Shown one piece after another: positions 52,574 through 64,000 of a stretch of 64,000 nt of DNA. Numbering within the stretch: the first letter of the stretch is position 1; every line of letters starts with the position of its first letter. The translations under genes were made by a program, and so were the position numbers. The DNA comes from Typha latifolia (lineage: Eukaryota > Streptophyta > Magnoliopsida > Poales > Typhaceae): the NCBI GenBank assembly GCA_019914945.1, contig CM034112.1, positions 6,332,001 to 6,396,000 on the forward strand, written 5' to 3'. Under the pieces are notes generated by a model. The model was given only the letters and a program-made list of their open reading frames with translations, searched no databases and was not told where the DNA came from.

Positions 52574-54687
52574 TGTAACACCCGCAACCCTAAACTAGTG
52601 AATGGCACGAGCTTACATGGCACGTGCGTGGCACCTGACTATTTAGTTAAGTACTAACAATCAAATAAATCTGTATAAACATCATAATTTATCCACAATA
52701 TCTAAACTAAGAAAAACGCAAGTCTAACTGCCAACAGTACACGGATAACCCTACTTAGGCCCCACACAGGCCGCAACACATCATCAAGAGGTTTTCACCA
52801 TATCATATATACAATGGTGGTACATACATAATTATATAAGTACAAAGTCACTTGCTAAAGTATAAGTTAAGAATAGAGACACACTATGGAGGATGTCCAT
52901 CAATACATCAAATCAGATAACACATCTAACACATAACACTAATCACACACTACTCTTCACCCCCTGGCAAGATCTCTAAGGGAGTATCCTGCTCCACTCG
53001 TTCACCTGAATTTTAGAATGGAGAAAACACAGAGAGTCATGAGCTAAAAGCTCAGTGAATAGACCTTACCCCGAATTAGTGAAGCCAAACAGAGAATAAA
53101 TCAAGTACTAGATAATATAAATCAGAAAGAGTATTATGTTATAAATGAGTATATGAATATTCCTCAATAATACATAATTGAAAAGTAGACAACATGTCAT
53201 AACTAATAGAAGTATATAATTCTTAACAATGAATAAATAGATCTCCATGTCATACTATCATTATAACTCTCTCTCAAATATGACACATGATGCATGCCGA
53301 CTATGTCACGATGTCAAATGCAATGGTGTATAAATTATGATAATTACTCAATAATCAAGTGAAATTCTCTGTATCACAGTCAAACACTAACATCTCGGTA
53401 TACCATCATCACACTAGACCACTGTGCATAATCAACACCCGGTACCCGGTCTCAACATCATGCCCGGAGGCTTAGAGCATACTCTGCCATCCGCAAGAGT
53501 ATCTCAAATATAATCATACCCCGCCACTTGCTAGGGTATCAACATCCATCCAGACCGAGCACCCACATAGTTGACAGAAACCTCGTGAGGATAACTCGCC
53601 ACATATGCCCTAGCGAATGACATGTGTCCGATTGTCTATGCGCACAAACTCAACTGACCTCGGACATAAGCCACGAGATATCGCATATCAGCGACCATAA
53701 TCATCACTCCAAGCACTCCTAATCCTAGCACCTACTTGGGTATCCCCACGCTTTCTATCAACTATCCTATTAATCACATTTCATGCTTTCCTTCTAAATG
53801 CCAGATCACATGCATATATCCAGTACGATAACGAGTCAATGCATAACGAGAATTTAGGTAGAATAGGAATCAAGAGAAAAATGATGCAATGTAGACTCCA
53901 ACCATGTATATAACACATGCATACTCTTGCTAGTCTATCAAATGCACACTCATACTAGAAATCACTCCGACACAAAGTCATAATAGTATAATCATCTCTA
54001 ATCATCTCTATTTATCATCATCATACTCATATCCAAGATCAGTCTAATTCTATGCATGATAAAAATATGCTCGACTGTAATCATCTCTAGATAAAGTCAT
54101 ATAATCATGTTAGAGGCCAAAACATGCATGTACGTAATATATAATATAACCTAATTAGAGAAATACATCTAGGGGATAAGAGTATTCACTATTACTGCAA
54201 ATATCAAATAACCACTCGCTCACTTTTCTACGATAATGATCAAGCCTCGATAGCTAGGTCCATAGGACCTTGAATAGGAGGGTCGGGATATGAAATTATT
54301 TATAACAAATAATGTCAGTCTTTCTATTCATTAAAATTAACCCGGCAAAAAGATAGTTTCTTGTTGTAATTATGTGCTCTTCATTTCTATATTTGTTTTG
54401 TTATTTATTAATCATAATTATATTATTTAATAGTGTATAATTTAAATGTCTATTATTCTCCTTGATAATTAAGAAAATAAGAATTAAGTTACTACATATA
54501 ATTACGTAAGAATATACGTACATAACCCTAATAATTACTATTACCTACTTAGGATTAAAATAGTAATTTATATTGTAGGTATTTTGCTAAACATGATATA
54601 ATTAGAATTATATACTAACTATGATATAATTATATTTAATTTGTATAAACTAAATACATTAAATTAACTAAGCTAAACTAATTGTGC

Positions 54688-54718
<31 letters not shown>

Positions 54719-55353
54719 TATATAACTATATATAGTGCTAGGTCAGCCCAGCGCTAAATATTGCAACGGCGCTGGGCTGAGCCCAGCACCACTTGCAGGG
54801 TACAGTTAGAGGAGAGAAGGAAGAAGGAGGAGGAGGAGAGGAAGAAGAAAGAGAAGAAGAAGAAGAAGAAGAAGAAGAAAGAAGAAGATGGAAGAAGAGG
54901 GTTGGGCCATGGGGGAGGGGTGTGGCCGCTGGTGGCCAATCAGTGGCCGGCCTCTCGCCGATGGCTCAATCCTTCGGTGGCCCCGAGAGGAAGCCGACAA
55001 AGAGAGAAAGAGAGATAGAGAGAGAGAGAGAGAAAGAGAGAGAAGGAGGGAGGCTCACCGACACTAGTGGAGGTGGCGACGGCAGCAGGTAGAGAGAGAG
55101 AAAGAGTGTTTGAGAGAGAGAGAAAGGTGAGAAAGAGCCCCGAAAGAGAAAAAAAAAAGAGAGAGAGAGGAAGGAGGAGGAGGAGAGGAAGAAGAAAGAG
55201 AAGAAGAAGAAGAAGAAGAAGAAGAAGAAGAAGAAGAAAGAAGAAGGAAGAAGAGGGTTGGGCCATGGGGGAGGGGTGCGGCCGCTGGTGGCCACTCAGC
55301 GGTCGGCCTCTCGCCAATGGCTCAATCCTCCAGCGACCCCGAGAGGAAGCCGA

Positions 55354-55413
<60 letters not shown>

Positions 55414-55733
55414 CTCACCGACGCTAGTGGAGGTGGCGGCGGCAGTGGGTAGAGAGAGAGAAAGAGTGTTTGGGAGAGAGAGAAAGAGAGAAAGGTGAGA
55501 AAGAGCCCCGAAAGAGAAAGAGAGAGAGAGAGAGAGGAAGAAAAGGGAGAGAGGCGGTGGGGAGGGAGGCTGCGGCGGCGGCGGGGGCCCACTGCGCTAG
55601 CTGGCTCGGCCAGGTTTGCTAGGCCAGGTTGGCCGGGCCAGCACTTGGGGCGCGTGGCGCCCATCCCAGTTGCTAGTGCATGGCACGAGCTGTCATGCAA
55701 TGCAACGAAGGAATTTGGTTTTTAGTTGTTACA
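52574..55733. mobile_element. D6: D element between G protease and reverse transcriptase
   Basis: TGTAACACCCGC...TAGTTGTTACA, 3160 bp, orientation as D1. Two hairpin units (53478-53540). GTGCTGGGC-type palindromes near 54735-54790. The flanks ACTGC (right) and GCTGC (left, 5 bp away) suggest an imperfect target duplication. The purine-rich end is enlarged by an internal duplication. Confidence 0.87.
54823..55540. repeat. Tandem duplication of about 350 bp in D6
   Basis: Two copies of a block holding GAGGAAGAAGAAAGAG, GGTTGGGCCATGGGGG, the CTCTCGCC-ATGGCTCAATCC segment, a (GA)n run, GTGGAGGTGGCG and AGAGCCCCGAAAGAG. The first begins near 54823, the second near 55165. The (GA)n run is longer in the second copy. 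Confidence 0.85.
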
Positions 55734-56554
55734 ACTGCCTTATGCGTATGATTTAGCCTATCTTCTTCAGTTAGGACCAACAGGAGATGAGCCTCAAACG
55801 AGTTCAGGTTCTACCATTGAATTGTCTAATTTATTAGATTAATTTTTTGGACTATTTGAGGAGCCACAGGAGTTACCACCGAGGCGAACGGCAAACCATC
55901 GCATAGAGATTGTACCTAGGGCTGCATCGGCAAATGTGATGCCATATCGGTATCCACATGTGCAAAAAGAAGTTATTTCCAAGATGGTAGCTGAGATGTT
56001 AGAGCAAGGCCTCATACAACCAAGTCATAGCTCATACTCATCCCCCGTGTTATTGGTGCAAAAAAAGGATGGGACATTGCGTTTAGCACTAAATGCTATG
56101 AAAATCAAGGACTGATATCCAATTCTAGTTATAGAGCTGCTAGACGAGCTTGCAGGGTGACTATATTTAGCAAACTTGACTTGAGGGCCGGGTATCATCA
56201 AATTAGAGTTCACCTGGCGGATGTGCACAAAACTGTATTTTGGACTTCGGACGGGCATTACGAGTTCCGGATGATGCCTTTCGGTCTCACCAATGCTCTA
56301 GCTACCTTTCAAGGCCTCATGAATGATATATTTCGGCCTCTATTGTGAAGGTATGTCTTGGTATTCTTTGATGATATTTTGGTGCATAGCAGCACTAAAT
56401 TGAAGCATTGGCGGCATTTGGAGGATGTGCTGAATTTGTTGAAGCAAAACCAATTGTAAATTAAGAAGTCCAACTGCCTATCGGGAGTACCACAAGTGGA
56501 GTATTTAGGCCACATCATCTCATTATAAGGTGTAGATCCTAAAAAGGTTGCATG
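55734..56554 (+). pseudogene. pol: G reverse transcriptase
   Basis: Readable in order through stops and shifts: [58 protein letters not shown], a shortened RLALNA-KIKD stretch missing part of the VDYRALN box, then in 56157-56348 [20 protein letters not shown] (first catalytic aspartate) and [20 protein letters not shown]. After a stop at 56346, YVLVFFDDILVHS (catalytic double aspartate, near 56370) and the thumb (LKQNQL, YLGHIIS) follow. It ends at DPKKVA, where D7 inserted. The enzyme would copy RNA to DNA; dead from many breaks. Confidence 0.88.
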
Positions 56555-56857
56555 TGTAACAATCCAATCTTAAAAATAATAAAAAACACTTCACTACATG
56601 GCACGACAGCCTTGTGCCATGCAGTGGGGGAGGGTGCCACGCGCCCCAAGCGCCAGCCCGGCCAACCTGGCCTGGCCACTGGCGTAGTGGGCGCCGCCGC
56701 CGCCGTCGTGGCCTCCCTCCCCACCGCCTCTCTCCCTTTTATTTCTCTCTCTCTTTCTCTCTCTCTATCTACTACCGCCACCACTCCGTTGGCTTGCCGC
56801 TACCGCCGCCACCTCTACTAACGCCGGTGAGCCTCTTTCCTCCTCCTCCTCCTCCTC

Positions 56858-56897
<40 letters not shown>

Positions 56898-59659
56898 TTT
56901 CTCTCTATCTCTCCCAAGTTCGTTGGAATAGAGCCGCCGACGAGAGGTCGGTCGCTAACTGGCCAGTAGCGGCCGAGCCCCTCCCCACCGGTCCAGTCCC
57001 CTCCCTTCCTTTCTTCCTCTCCTCTTCTTCTACTTCCTTCTTTCTCCTTTTTTCTTTCTTCTTTTCTTTCTTCCTTCTTTTGCCATTCTTCTTCTCTCTT
57101 AGCTCCTTCTTATGCTTTTGCAATAGTGTTGGGCTCGGCCCAGCACTATAGCAAGCTGTGCTGGGCCGAGCCCAGCACTAGTGACATTATTCTATTATGA
57201 ACTTTATTTTATGTCTGTTTATTTATTTAATTAGGTATTACTTCCTTAATTAATGTAGATAAATTATTTAGACATTAATTATGTTCATAATAATATATAT
57301 ATTCTTCAACATGATGATTATTAATTATAATTAGTATAATTAATGATTAACTAGGTTATAAACTATTATGCATAAATATAGGTAATACTTATATTTATTT
57401 AATTATGTATTTATATTTCTATTAAATTAATAAAATAGTGTTGTAAATTATAATTATTAGATTTATGTACTGATATTCATAATATATACATTTTAAGTAA
57501 TCTTAACAATTTATTATATACTATCGTGTGTAGAATAAGATACTAGTCTTATTAATTAATTAATTATTTATTTTACATAATTAAGTAAATACTATATAAG
57601 TTCTAATTAATTAAGATAGAGTAAGAATTATAAAATTTATCATAAAATAGATCTTGTCTATACGTTTGTCTTATTTATAATTATTTAGCTTTTATTTTAT
57701 AATTACATATTTAGAATATTTTAAATAAAAAGAAACAAACCTTTTGCTTTATGTTATAACTAGTATTTTACGATAATAATATAATTATAGCGTTTGAATC
57801 CTATCTATAATAGAGATCTAATTATGTAATTAAAAATAAAAAGAAGTGATTCTAAACCTTTATATTTTACTAGAATTAATTCTAACTAGGTACACGACTA
57901 ACTCATACTACTTAAATATTTTCAGTTCCCGAACCTCTTATTTGAGACCTCATGGACCCTATCGATGAGTTGATGTTTGGTTAACGGATATGAGGGATAC
58001 GTGGTTCAAGTCTTATGATAAGATGTGAGTAGTTTTATACCCTAGACGTTTTTTTTTTAAAATTAAGTTATATTATATATTATGTACATGCATGTTTTGA
58101 TCTCCAGCATGATTATATGACTTTATCTAGAGATGATTACGGTTGAGCATATTTTATCATGCATTTGATTAGGCTGATATAAAGATGATTCTACTCTTAT
58201 GATTGTATATTGAGTTGATCTTTAGCATGAGTGTGCATGTGATAGACTAGCAGGAGTATACATGTATTAAATACATGGTTGGAGACAACATTGTATCATT
58301 TTTCTCTTGATTTCTATTCCACCTAAATTCCTGTGATGCATTAACTTGTTATCGTACTAGATATATCATGAAATGTGATTGATAGGATAGTTGATAGAAA
58401 GCGTGATGATATCCGAGTTGGCGCGAGGGTTAGGACGCGCTTGGTGGATGATTGATCGCTCGATATAGTCACGATCCTGTTGGCCTTATGTTTGAGGTCG
58501 TTTGTCTGTGTGCGCAGCAGACATTCGGACACATGCCATTCGCTAGGGCATATGTGGCGAGTTATCCTCACGACTTTCCTATCAGCTAGAAGGGTGCCCG
58601 GTTTGGATGGATGTTGATACCCTTAGCGAATGGCAGAGTATGAGTATATTTGAGATACTCTTTGCGGATGACAGAGTATGCTCTGAGCCTTCGGGCATGA
58701 TGTTGAGACCGAGTATCGGATGTTGACTGTGCATAGTGGTCTAGTATAATGATGACATATAGAGCGGACATTGATGACTGAGATGTTGAGAAATGCATAT
58801 GATCATTATCACTTGATTACCTGATTATCGAGTAGTCAATATACATCATATATGGTTGCATTTGATATCATCGCATCGTCATGTTCAGCATGCATCATGT
58901 GTCATATTTGAGAGAGAATTATGATGATATTATGACATGGAGATTTGTTTATTCATTGTCGAGTATTATACAATTTATCGGTTATGACATGTTATCTACT
59001 TTTCATTTATGTATTATTGAGGATACATTCATATATTCATTCATGACATGATGCTCTTTCTGATTCAAATTATCCAGTACTTGATTTACTCTTTGTTTGG
59101 TATCATTGATTCGGGATAAGGTCTATTCACTGAGCTTTTTGCTCATGACTCTCTCTTTATTTCTTTTTTAACCCCCTCAAATATGTGGTACGTTACAGCG
59201 ACTTGAGATATCTTGAGAAGATATTTTATAGCGATGATGAGGTGAGCTATAGATGCCAGATGGTATAGATGATAGTTTATATAGAAATTAAGTTATACCA
59301 GTATTTGATATCTGTACTCTTTGTATTAGACGATGATTTATATAAGACAGGTCAAATCATAGTGCACTCTTGTATTAGTTGTTTTAGTTGTATCTTGATG
59401 GTTTGTTGTGGCCTAGTGTATATTATTGTGGACTTGGATATTTATATGTTAACAGATTTGTTTAATTGATAATATGATTCATTTGGTGTTAGATTATGTG
59501 AGTATGAATATGTTAGAAGATATTATTTGATGATGTCATGATTCTATGTGCACATGAGTGTATTTGTGAATGACGAGCCCCGCCTGTCCCGTCGCGTGTG
59601 CCGCGCGTGCCGTGTGTGTGCGTGGGCGAGCACGTGCCTATGCCGGCGGGGGCATTACA
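56555..59659. mobile_element. D7: D element in G reverse transcriptase
   Basis: TGTAACAATCC...GGGGGCATTACA, 3105 bp, orientation opposite to D1. Near-duplication GCATG / TCATG at the flanks. CT-rich tracts (56740-56900), AT-rich middle, two hairpin units (58613-58682), TATTCACT block (59122). The empty site can be read at about 6680 on the other strand. Confidence 0.88.
57126..57178. repeat. Twin palindromes in D7
   Basis: 57158-57178 has a perfect 9-bp stem, GTGCTGGGC / GCCCAGCAC, around CGA. 57126-57146 has the same stem with one T-G pair around TCG, and is the reverse complement of the first apart from that base. Confidence 0.92.
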
Positions 59660-60154
59660 TCATGCGTGACTGCTTAGCCTATTTCTTCTACCACCACCGA
59701 ATTGAGTGGATTTTTGAGGTTGACCGGATATTATCGCCATTTTATCACTGAGTATGGCAAGATCATTGCTCCTTTTACTTCTTTGTTGAAGGACTCTTTT
59801 TGATGGACGAATGAAGCCGCTACCAGCTTTTGAAAACTGAAAACAACAATGACAACGATGCTATCTAGCTTTACCGGACTTCACCAAAGAGTTCATTGTG
59901 GAATGTGATGCATCGGGAGTTGGCATAGGAGCTGTACTAATGCAAGGATGATGTCCCATTGCCTATCTTAGCAAGGCTTTATCACAAAAATCTCAGCAAT
60001 TATCTTCTAATGAGAGAAAGATCTTGGCAATTCTACATGCAGTGACAAAGTAGAGGCCTTATTTGATCGGTAGACAATTTATTATACGAACTGATCAAAG
60101 GAGTCTTCCATACTTTATGGGACAACATATACATACTCCGGAACTGAAAACAGC
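59660..60154 (+). pseudogene. pol: G reverse-transcriptase end and RNase H
   Basis: Plus strand, through several shifts: RGFLRLTGYYRHFI-like stretch near 59700, [32 protein letters not shown] (RNase H active-site start, near 59880-59945), LSKALSQKSQQL, ILAILHAVTK-RPYLIG and IIRTDQRSLPYFMGQ. It stops where the LTR fragment begins near 60155 and resumes at 60753 with the TAELAAYSSPTFPF tether. Matches 44976-45480 and 6240-6674. Confidence 0.82.
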
Positions 60155-60752
60155 ATATACATACCCTTTCACATATTCGAATTGAAGCAGGGATGAAAAT
60201 ACGAAATAACGAGCGTAATGGTGGTAGTGACAGGTGGAGTGGATGTTAAGGTTATGGATGGATATAGAGATGAAGGTGGATTGTGGAAGTGGTTCAAGGA
60301 TATAGACGAAGGGAACAAAGTGGTCGAGATCCCAATAAAGAGGGGTGGCTCGATATTCATTATGGATGCATAATGAATATGGCTGCCATCCACATATATA
60401 TAGAGGCTAGCTAACAAGTCCTAAAATAATATGAAACCCTAATTCTAGAGGATTATCGTCGATCACGTTCGAATGCGCTCGATCACGTTTGAACGGGCCC
60501 GATCGTGTTCGAATGCACCAAAACACATTCTGTGTAAGTGAGAACGCAATCCAAGCGTTCGAATGCGGAAGTTCGAACTCACCCGACCGCGTTCGAACGC
60601 ACAATATGCGTTCTCTGTACGAACCTGATGCAGGCATTCGCAAGGGCGTTCGAACGCGACCCCTCCTACGTTCGAATGCGATCTACAAGAATTTTATTTT
60701 AATTAAAATAAATACCTAATGTAATAAGAAAAGATTCTATCTAAGTATATCA
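60155..60752 (-). repeat. B-family LTR fragment in G
   Basis: Minus strand, U5 end missing, right end TAAGTATATCA at 60752. GTTCGAACGC-type motifs at 60465-60680, one perfect copy at 60589-60600. Confidence 0.78.
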
Positions 60753-61659
60753 CAAGTCGATACCGCCGAGCTTGCAGCCTATTCTTCTCCTACCTTTCCC
60801 TTCTTTGACGAGCTGAGGTATGCATATACATCTGACCCAAATATTTTGAGATTGTTGTAGGAGGTGTTGGATGATCCGGAGAACCATCCAGAATTGGAGA
60901 ATCGAGGCGGTTTGCTGCTGGACCATGGATGCATTCGGCTGCCCACAAATGATGGATTGTGGCAGAAATTATTGGAGCACTTCCACCAAACTCCAAAGGC
61001 TAGACATGAGGGTGTCTTGAGGACTTATAGGAGGATATCTCAGAGTTGCACGTGGCCACGATTGAGGCAGGATGTGAGGAGTTTTGTCCATGCTTGCGAA
61101 GTCTGTCAATGGGCTAAGGCAACAATATTGAAACCGACCGGATTACTTCAACCGTTACCTATACCAGACCGTGTTTGGAAAGACATTTCTATAAATTTCA
61201 TAGAGGGTCTTCCATTGGTATGTGGTTATTCCGTTATCTTGGTGGTGGTTGATAGATTGAGTAAGTATGTGCACTTTTTGGCATTGTTACATCCATTTTT
61301 AGCTAATTCAGTGGCTAAAATTTTAGTTAGAGATGTTGCTCGGTTATATGGCATGCCTTGCACGATTGTCTCAGATCATGGTCGTGTATTTATTTACAAT
61401 TTTTTGATGGAATTTTTCAGATTGTAGAGGACTTGATTGAACTTCAGTTCAGCCTATCATCCACAGACAGACGGCCAAACCGAGGTGGTCAATCAAGGCA
61501 TTGAGCATTACTTGAGGTCCTACAACACCGCCTACCATAGCAGCATTGGCATGACTCAATTTAAGGTGGTGTATGGACGCACGGCTCTGACGTTACGCGC
61601 TTTTGATCCAGTGGCATCGGCAGATCGGACAAAGGTGGACTTGATGGATAGAGACGCCA
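60753..61659 (+). pseudogene. pol: G integrase, N-terminal and core
   Basis: After the tether, 60864-61427 is open: LLEHFHQTPKARHEGVLRTY and VHACEVCQWAKA (HHCC zinc domain), then INFIEG, in which the first catalytic aspartate is asparagine (G-to-A), DRLSKYVHF and IVSDHGRVF (second aspartate kept). Beyond a stop, 61437-61673 gives NFSSAYHPQTDGQTEVVNQG (catalytic glutamate kept). The part between EHYLR and SYNTAYHSSIGMT is deleted. The frame ends at LMDRDA, where it joins L LTR sequence. Inactive by the D-to-N change and by truncation. Confidence 0.87.
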
Positions 61660-61980
61660 ACAAGCCAAAATAATAATTATTAACCCTAATTCTAGTGGAC
61701 TCCCGTCGATCGCGTTCGAACGCGCCTGACCGCATTCGAACGCATAAAAAGTGTTCTTTGTCGATGCGAACCTGATGTAGACGTTCGAACGTAGTGTTCA
61801 AATGCGCCCGACCACATTCGAGTGCACATTTCGTGTTCTCTGTTTTTGCAAACCTAATGCAGGCATTCGCAAAGGCGTTCGAACGCGCCTCCTTCTGTGT
61901 TTGAACACGATGTATAGAAAATTTATTTTAATAAAAACAAATAACTAATGCAATAAGAAAAGACTCAAATAAGGTGTATT
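61660..61980 (-). repeat. L 3' LTR, right piece
   Basis: U3 half of a B-family LTR on the minus strand, ending GGTGTATTA at 61980 (expected TATCA), with a perfect GCGTTCGAACGC at 61712-61723. With 49658-50005 it can make up one LTR split by G, with some bases lost. Confidence 0.7.
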
Positions 61981-63182
61981 AGCCCACCTTGTCCTCAAGG
62001 TGTAAAGTGGGGAAAATGCTCCAAGATGTCCGTCTCCAACTCCCATGTCGCCTCATCAGATTGTCAAGCCACTCGACTAGAACCTCCTTCTCTAATCTAG
62101 TACCATGTCATCGTTGGCACCTAGCAAGTACATGAACTGGCTCTATGATCTCTGTCTCCTCCAATGGCTTTGGTAGAACTGATCCAGCGACCTCATGATC
62201 TCCAATCCGCTCCCTCAATAATGAAACATAGATGATAGAATGCACTCTCGACCCCTCAGGTATCTCCAAATGATACGCAACCGGACCGATACACTCTAAC
62301 ACCCAAAACGGATTGAAGTAGCGATGTGCTAACTTTTGGTTTCGTATCGAATGCAAGTTTCTCTGTTGATACGGTTGCACCCTCACAAACACCCAATTGT
62401 CGATGTCGAACTGCTGCTCCCAATGGCTACGATCATAAACTTGCTTCATAGGGTTTTGAGAAAGTTTAAGATGGGCACGCAACCTCCTCAATGTGGCATC
62501 TCTATCAATGAAAGCTAAGTCCACCTCCGTCCGATCTGCAGATGCCACTAGATCATAAGAGCGTAATGTTGGAGTCGTGCGCCCATACACCACTTCGAAC
62601 AGAGCCATGCCAATACTGCATGGTAGACAGTGTTGTAAGACCACTCTACCCAAGATAATAACTCCAACCATCGTTTCGACATCTCTCCAACAAAGTACCG
62701 CAAGTACTACTCAGTGCCTTGATTGACTACCTCAGTTTAGTCGTCCGTCTGTGGATGGTAGGCCGACTTGTAGTTCAATTGAGTCCCCTATAATCTGAAA
62801 AACTCCATCCAAAAGTCGCTTATAAATTCACGATCACAATCCTAGATAATCGTGCGTGGCATGCCATGCAATCAAGCAACATCTCTAACAAAAATTTCAA
62901 CCACTAACTTGGCTGAAAATGGATTTGACAATGCAGAAAAAGTGCGCATACTTGCTCAATCAGTCAACCACCACAAAAATAATGGAATAACCCTGTACTA
63001 GTGGAAGACCTTTTTTGAAATCCATAGAAATATCTTCCCAAACATGGTTTAGTATTAGTAGAGGCTATAGTAATCCGGCCGATTTCAATGTGGTTGCCTT
63101 AACCCATTGACAAACTTCGCAAGCACGGACAAAACTCCTCACATCTCGCCTCAATCGTTGCCACGTTGATTTACTTAGTTCG
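61981..63182 (-). pseudogene. pol: L polypurine tract and integrase
   Basis: The CCTTGAGGACAAGG block lies next to the LTR. The open frame 62671-62108 carries SIGMALFEVVYGRTTPTLRSYD, LRAHLKLSQNPMKQVYDRSH, NWVFVRVQPYQQRNLHSIRN, WVLECIGPVAYHLEIPEGSR, IYVSLLRERI and the chromodomain start VHVLARCQR: the integrase C-terminus without a gap. From 62672 to 63182 the core (AYHPQTD, IVSDRD-like, MDF-KGL) and the HHCC domain are readable through stops. It ends in the middle of the zinc domain, where D8 inserted. Confidence 0.83.
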
Positions 63183-64000
63183 TGTAACGCCCTCGCCCGG
63201 CACGGCACGTGCACGCCCATGCGCACACACGGCACACGTGGCGCACGCGATAGGTCGGACGGGGCCCGTCACGCACAGATACTCTCCTGTGCACATATAA
63301 TCATGGCATCATCAAATAAAACCTATGAGCCTATTAATGATCACATAATCCATCACCAAATACATCATACTATCGACCAAATAAACTTATTAACATATGA
63401 ATATCCAAGTCCATAATAATATACACTAGACAACTACATAATCTGGCAGGGCCCACACAGGCCAAAATAAGCCATCAAGATACAACTAAACAACTAATAT
63501 ATGAGTGCTATAAAATCTGACATATACTATACAAATTATCATCTGATACAATAAGGTACAAATATAACAAACAACGATACAACTCAATGTCTGGTTAAAC
63601 TATCTTCTATACCATCTCGCATCAATAGCTCACCTCAACATCACTCTAAAATATCTTCTCAAGATATCTCAGGTCGCTATCACGTACCACAAATCTGAGG
63701 GGTTAGAAAAGAAATAGAAAGAGTCATGAGCAAAAGGCTTAGTGAATAGACCTTACCCCGAATTAGTGATGCCAAATAGAGAGTAAATTATGTACTGGAT
63801 AATATGAATCAGAAAGAGTATCATGTCATGAATGAGTATATGAATGTATCCTCAATAATATATAAATGAAAAGTAGATAACATGTCATAACTGATACAAG
63901 TATATAATCCTCGACCATGAGTAAACAAATCTCCGTATCATACTATCATCATAACTCTCTCTCAAATATGACACATGATGCATGCCAACCATGACCACGT
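63183..64000. mobile_element. D8: D element, runs off the window
   Basis: TGTAACGCCCTCGCCCGGC at 63183, closely matching D1 from 13914 (CGATAGGTC, ACTAGAC-ACTACATAATCTGGCA, GAGTCATGAG and GACCTTACCCCGAATTAGTGATG blocks). Same orientation as D1. Confidence 0.9.

Larger units (their letters stand above)
50006..61659 (+). mobile_element. G: plus-strand Ty3/gypsy element holding D6, D7 and an LTR fragment
   Basis: 5' LTR 50006-50607, primer-binding site, gag, protease, D6, reverse transcriptase, D7, RNase H, LTR fragment, integrase to 61659. The 3' LTR and integrase C-terminus are lost. All coding parts are riddled with G-to-A and C-to-T stops. Confidence 0.82.

Overview
The window reads as plant (angiosperm) nuclear heterochromatin. 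I found no intact host gene, rRNA or tRNA gene. Almost every base belongs to a retrotransposon or to the wreck of one. The grounds for calling it a plant are chromodomain-bearing Ty3/gypsy integrases, a Ty1/copia gag of the plant SIRE/Maximus type, primer-binding sites matching the 3' end of initiator tRNA-Met (TGGTATCAGAGC), AT-rich spacers, and C-to-T/G-to-A decay at CpG in the LTRs. The species cannot be read from this sequence. Element names used here are local labels only.

Layout. 1-3228: a gutted gypsy element (E1) followed by an inverted LTR copy. 3229-4395: an old gypsy-like repeat (K). 4396-20449: a minus-strand gypsy element (B1) broken up by a young element (A1, 6936-11612), two family-A solo LTRs (A2, A3), a long non-coding element (D1) and LTR scraps. 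20450-25129: D2, K, a LINE reverse transcriptase fragment, D3, K. 25130-47442: one plus-strand gypsy element (M), about 22 kb long as it stands because H, D4 (inside H), J, A4 (inside J), D5 and A5 lie within it. 47443-49657: K and a minus-strand gag/protease wreck (F). 49658-63182: a minus-strand element (L) split by a plus-strand element (G), which is itself split by D6, D7 and an LTR fragment. 63183-64000: the start of D8.

Families. A is a chromovirus whose LTRs run TGATACGATC...GATCGTATCA. B is a related gypsy family (B1, H, M, G, L). E shares the B U5 end but has another U3. J is a copia element. D is a 2.6-3.2 kb non-coding family with TGTAAC...GTTACA ends and, for D1, a perfect 5-bp target duplication; it is best explained as long solo LTRs of an otherwise absent element. 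The boundaries of A1, A2, A3, A4, H, J, M and D1 rest on target-site duplications, and several also on an empty site elsewhere in the window.

Most interesting signals. (1) In several elements the integrated LTR itself carries one to five extra copies of the tRNA primer-binding site, inside the target duplications. (2) A1 is a recent element that has lost capsid and reverse transcriptase but keeps protease and an integrase with its full catalytic triad. (3) The D elements carry arrays of small hairpins whose arms co-vary. (4) The same 12-bp palindrome (GCGTTCGAACGC) is multiplied in LTRs of both gypsy and copia families.
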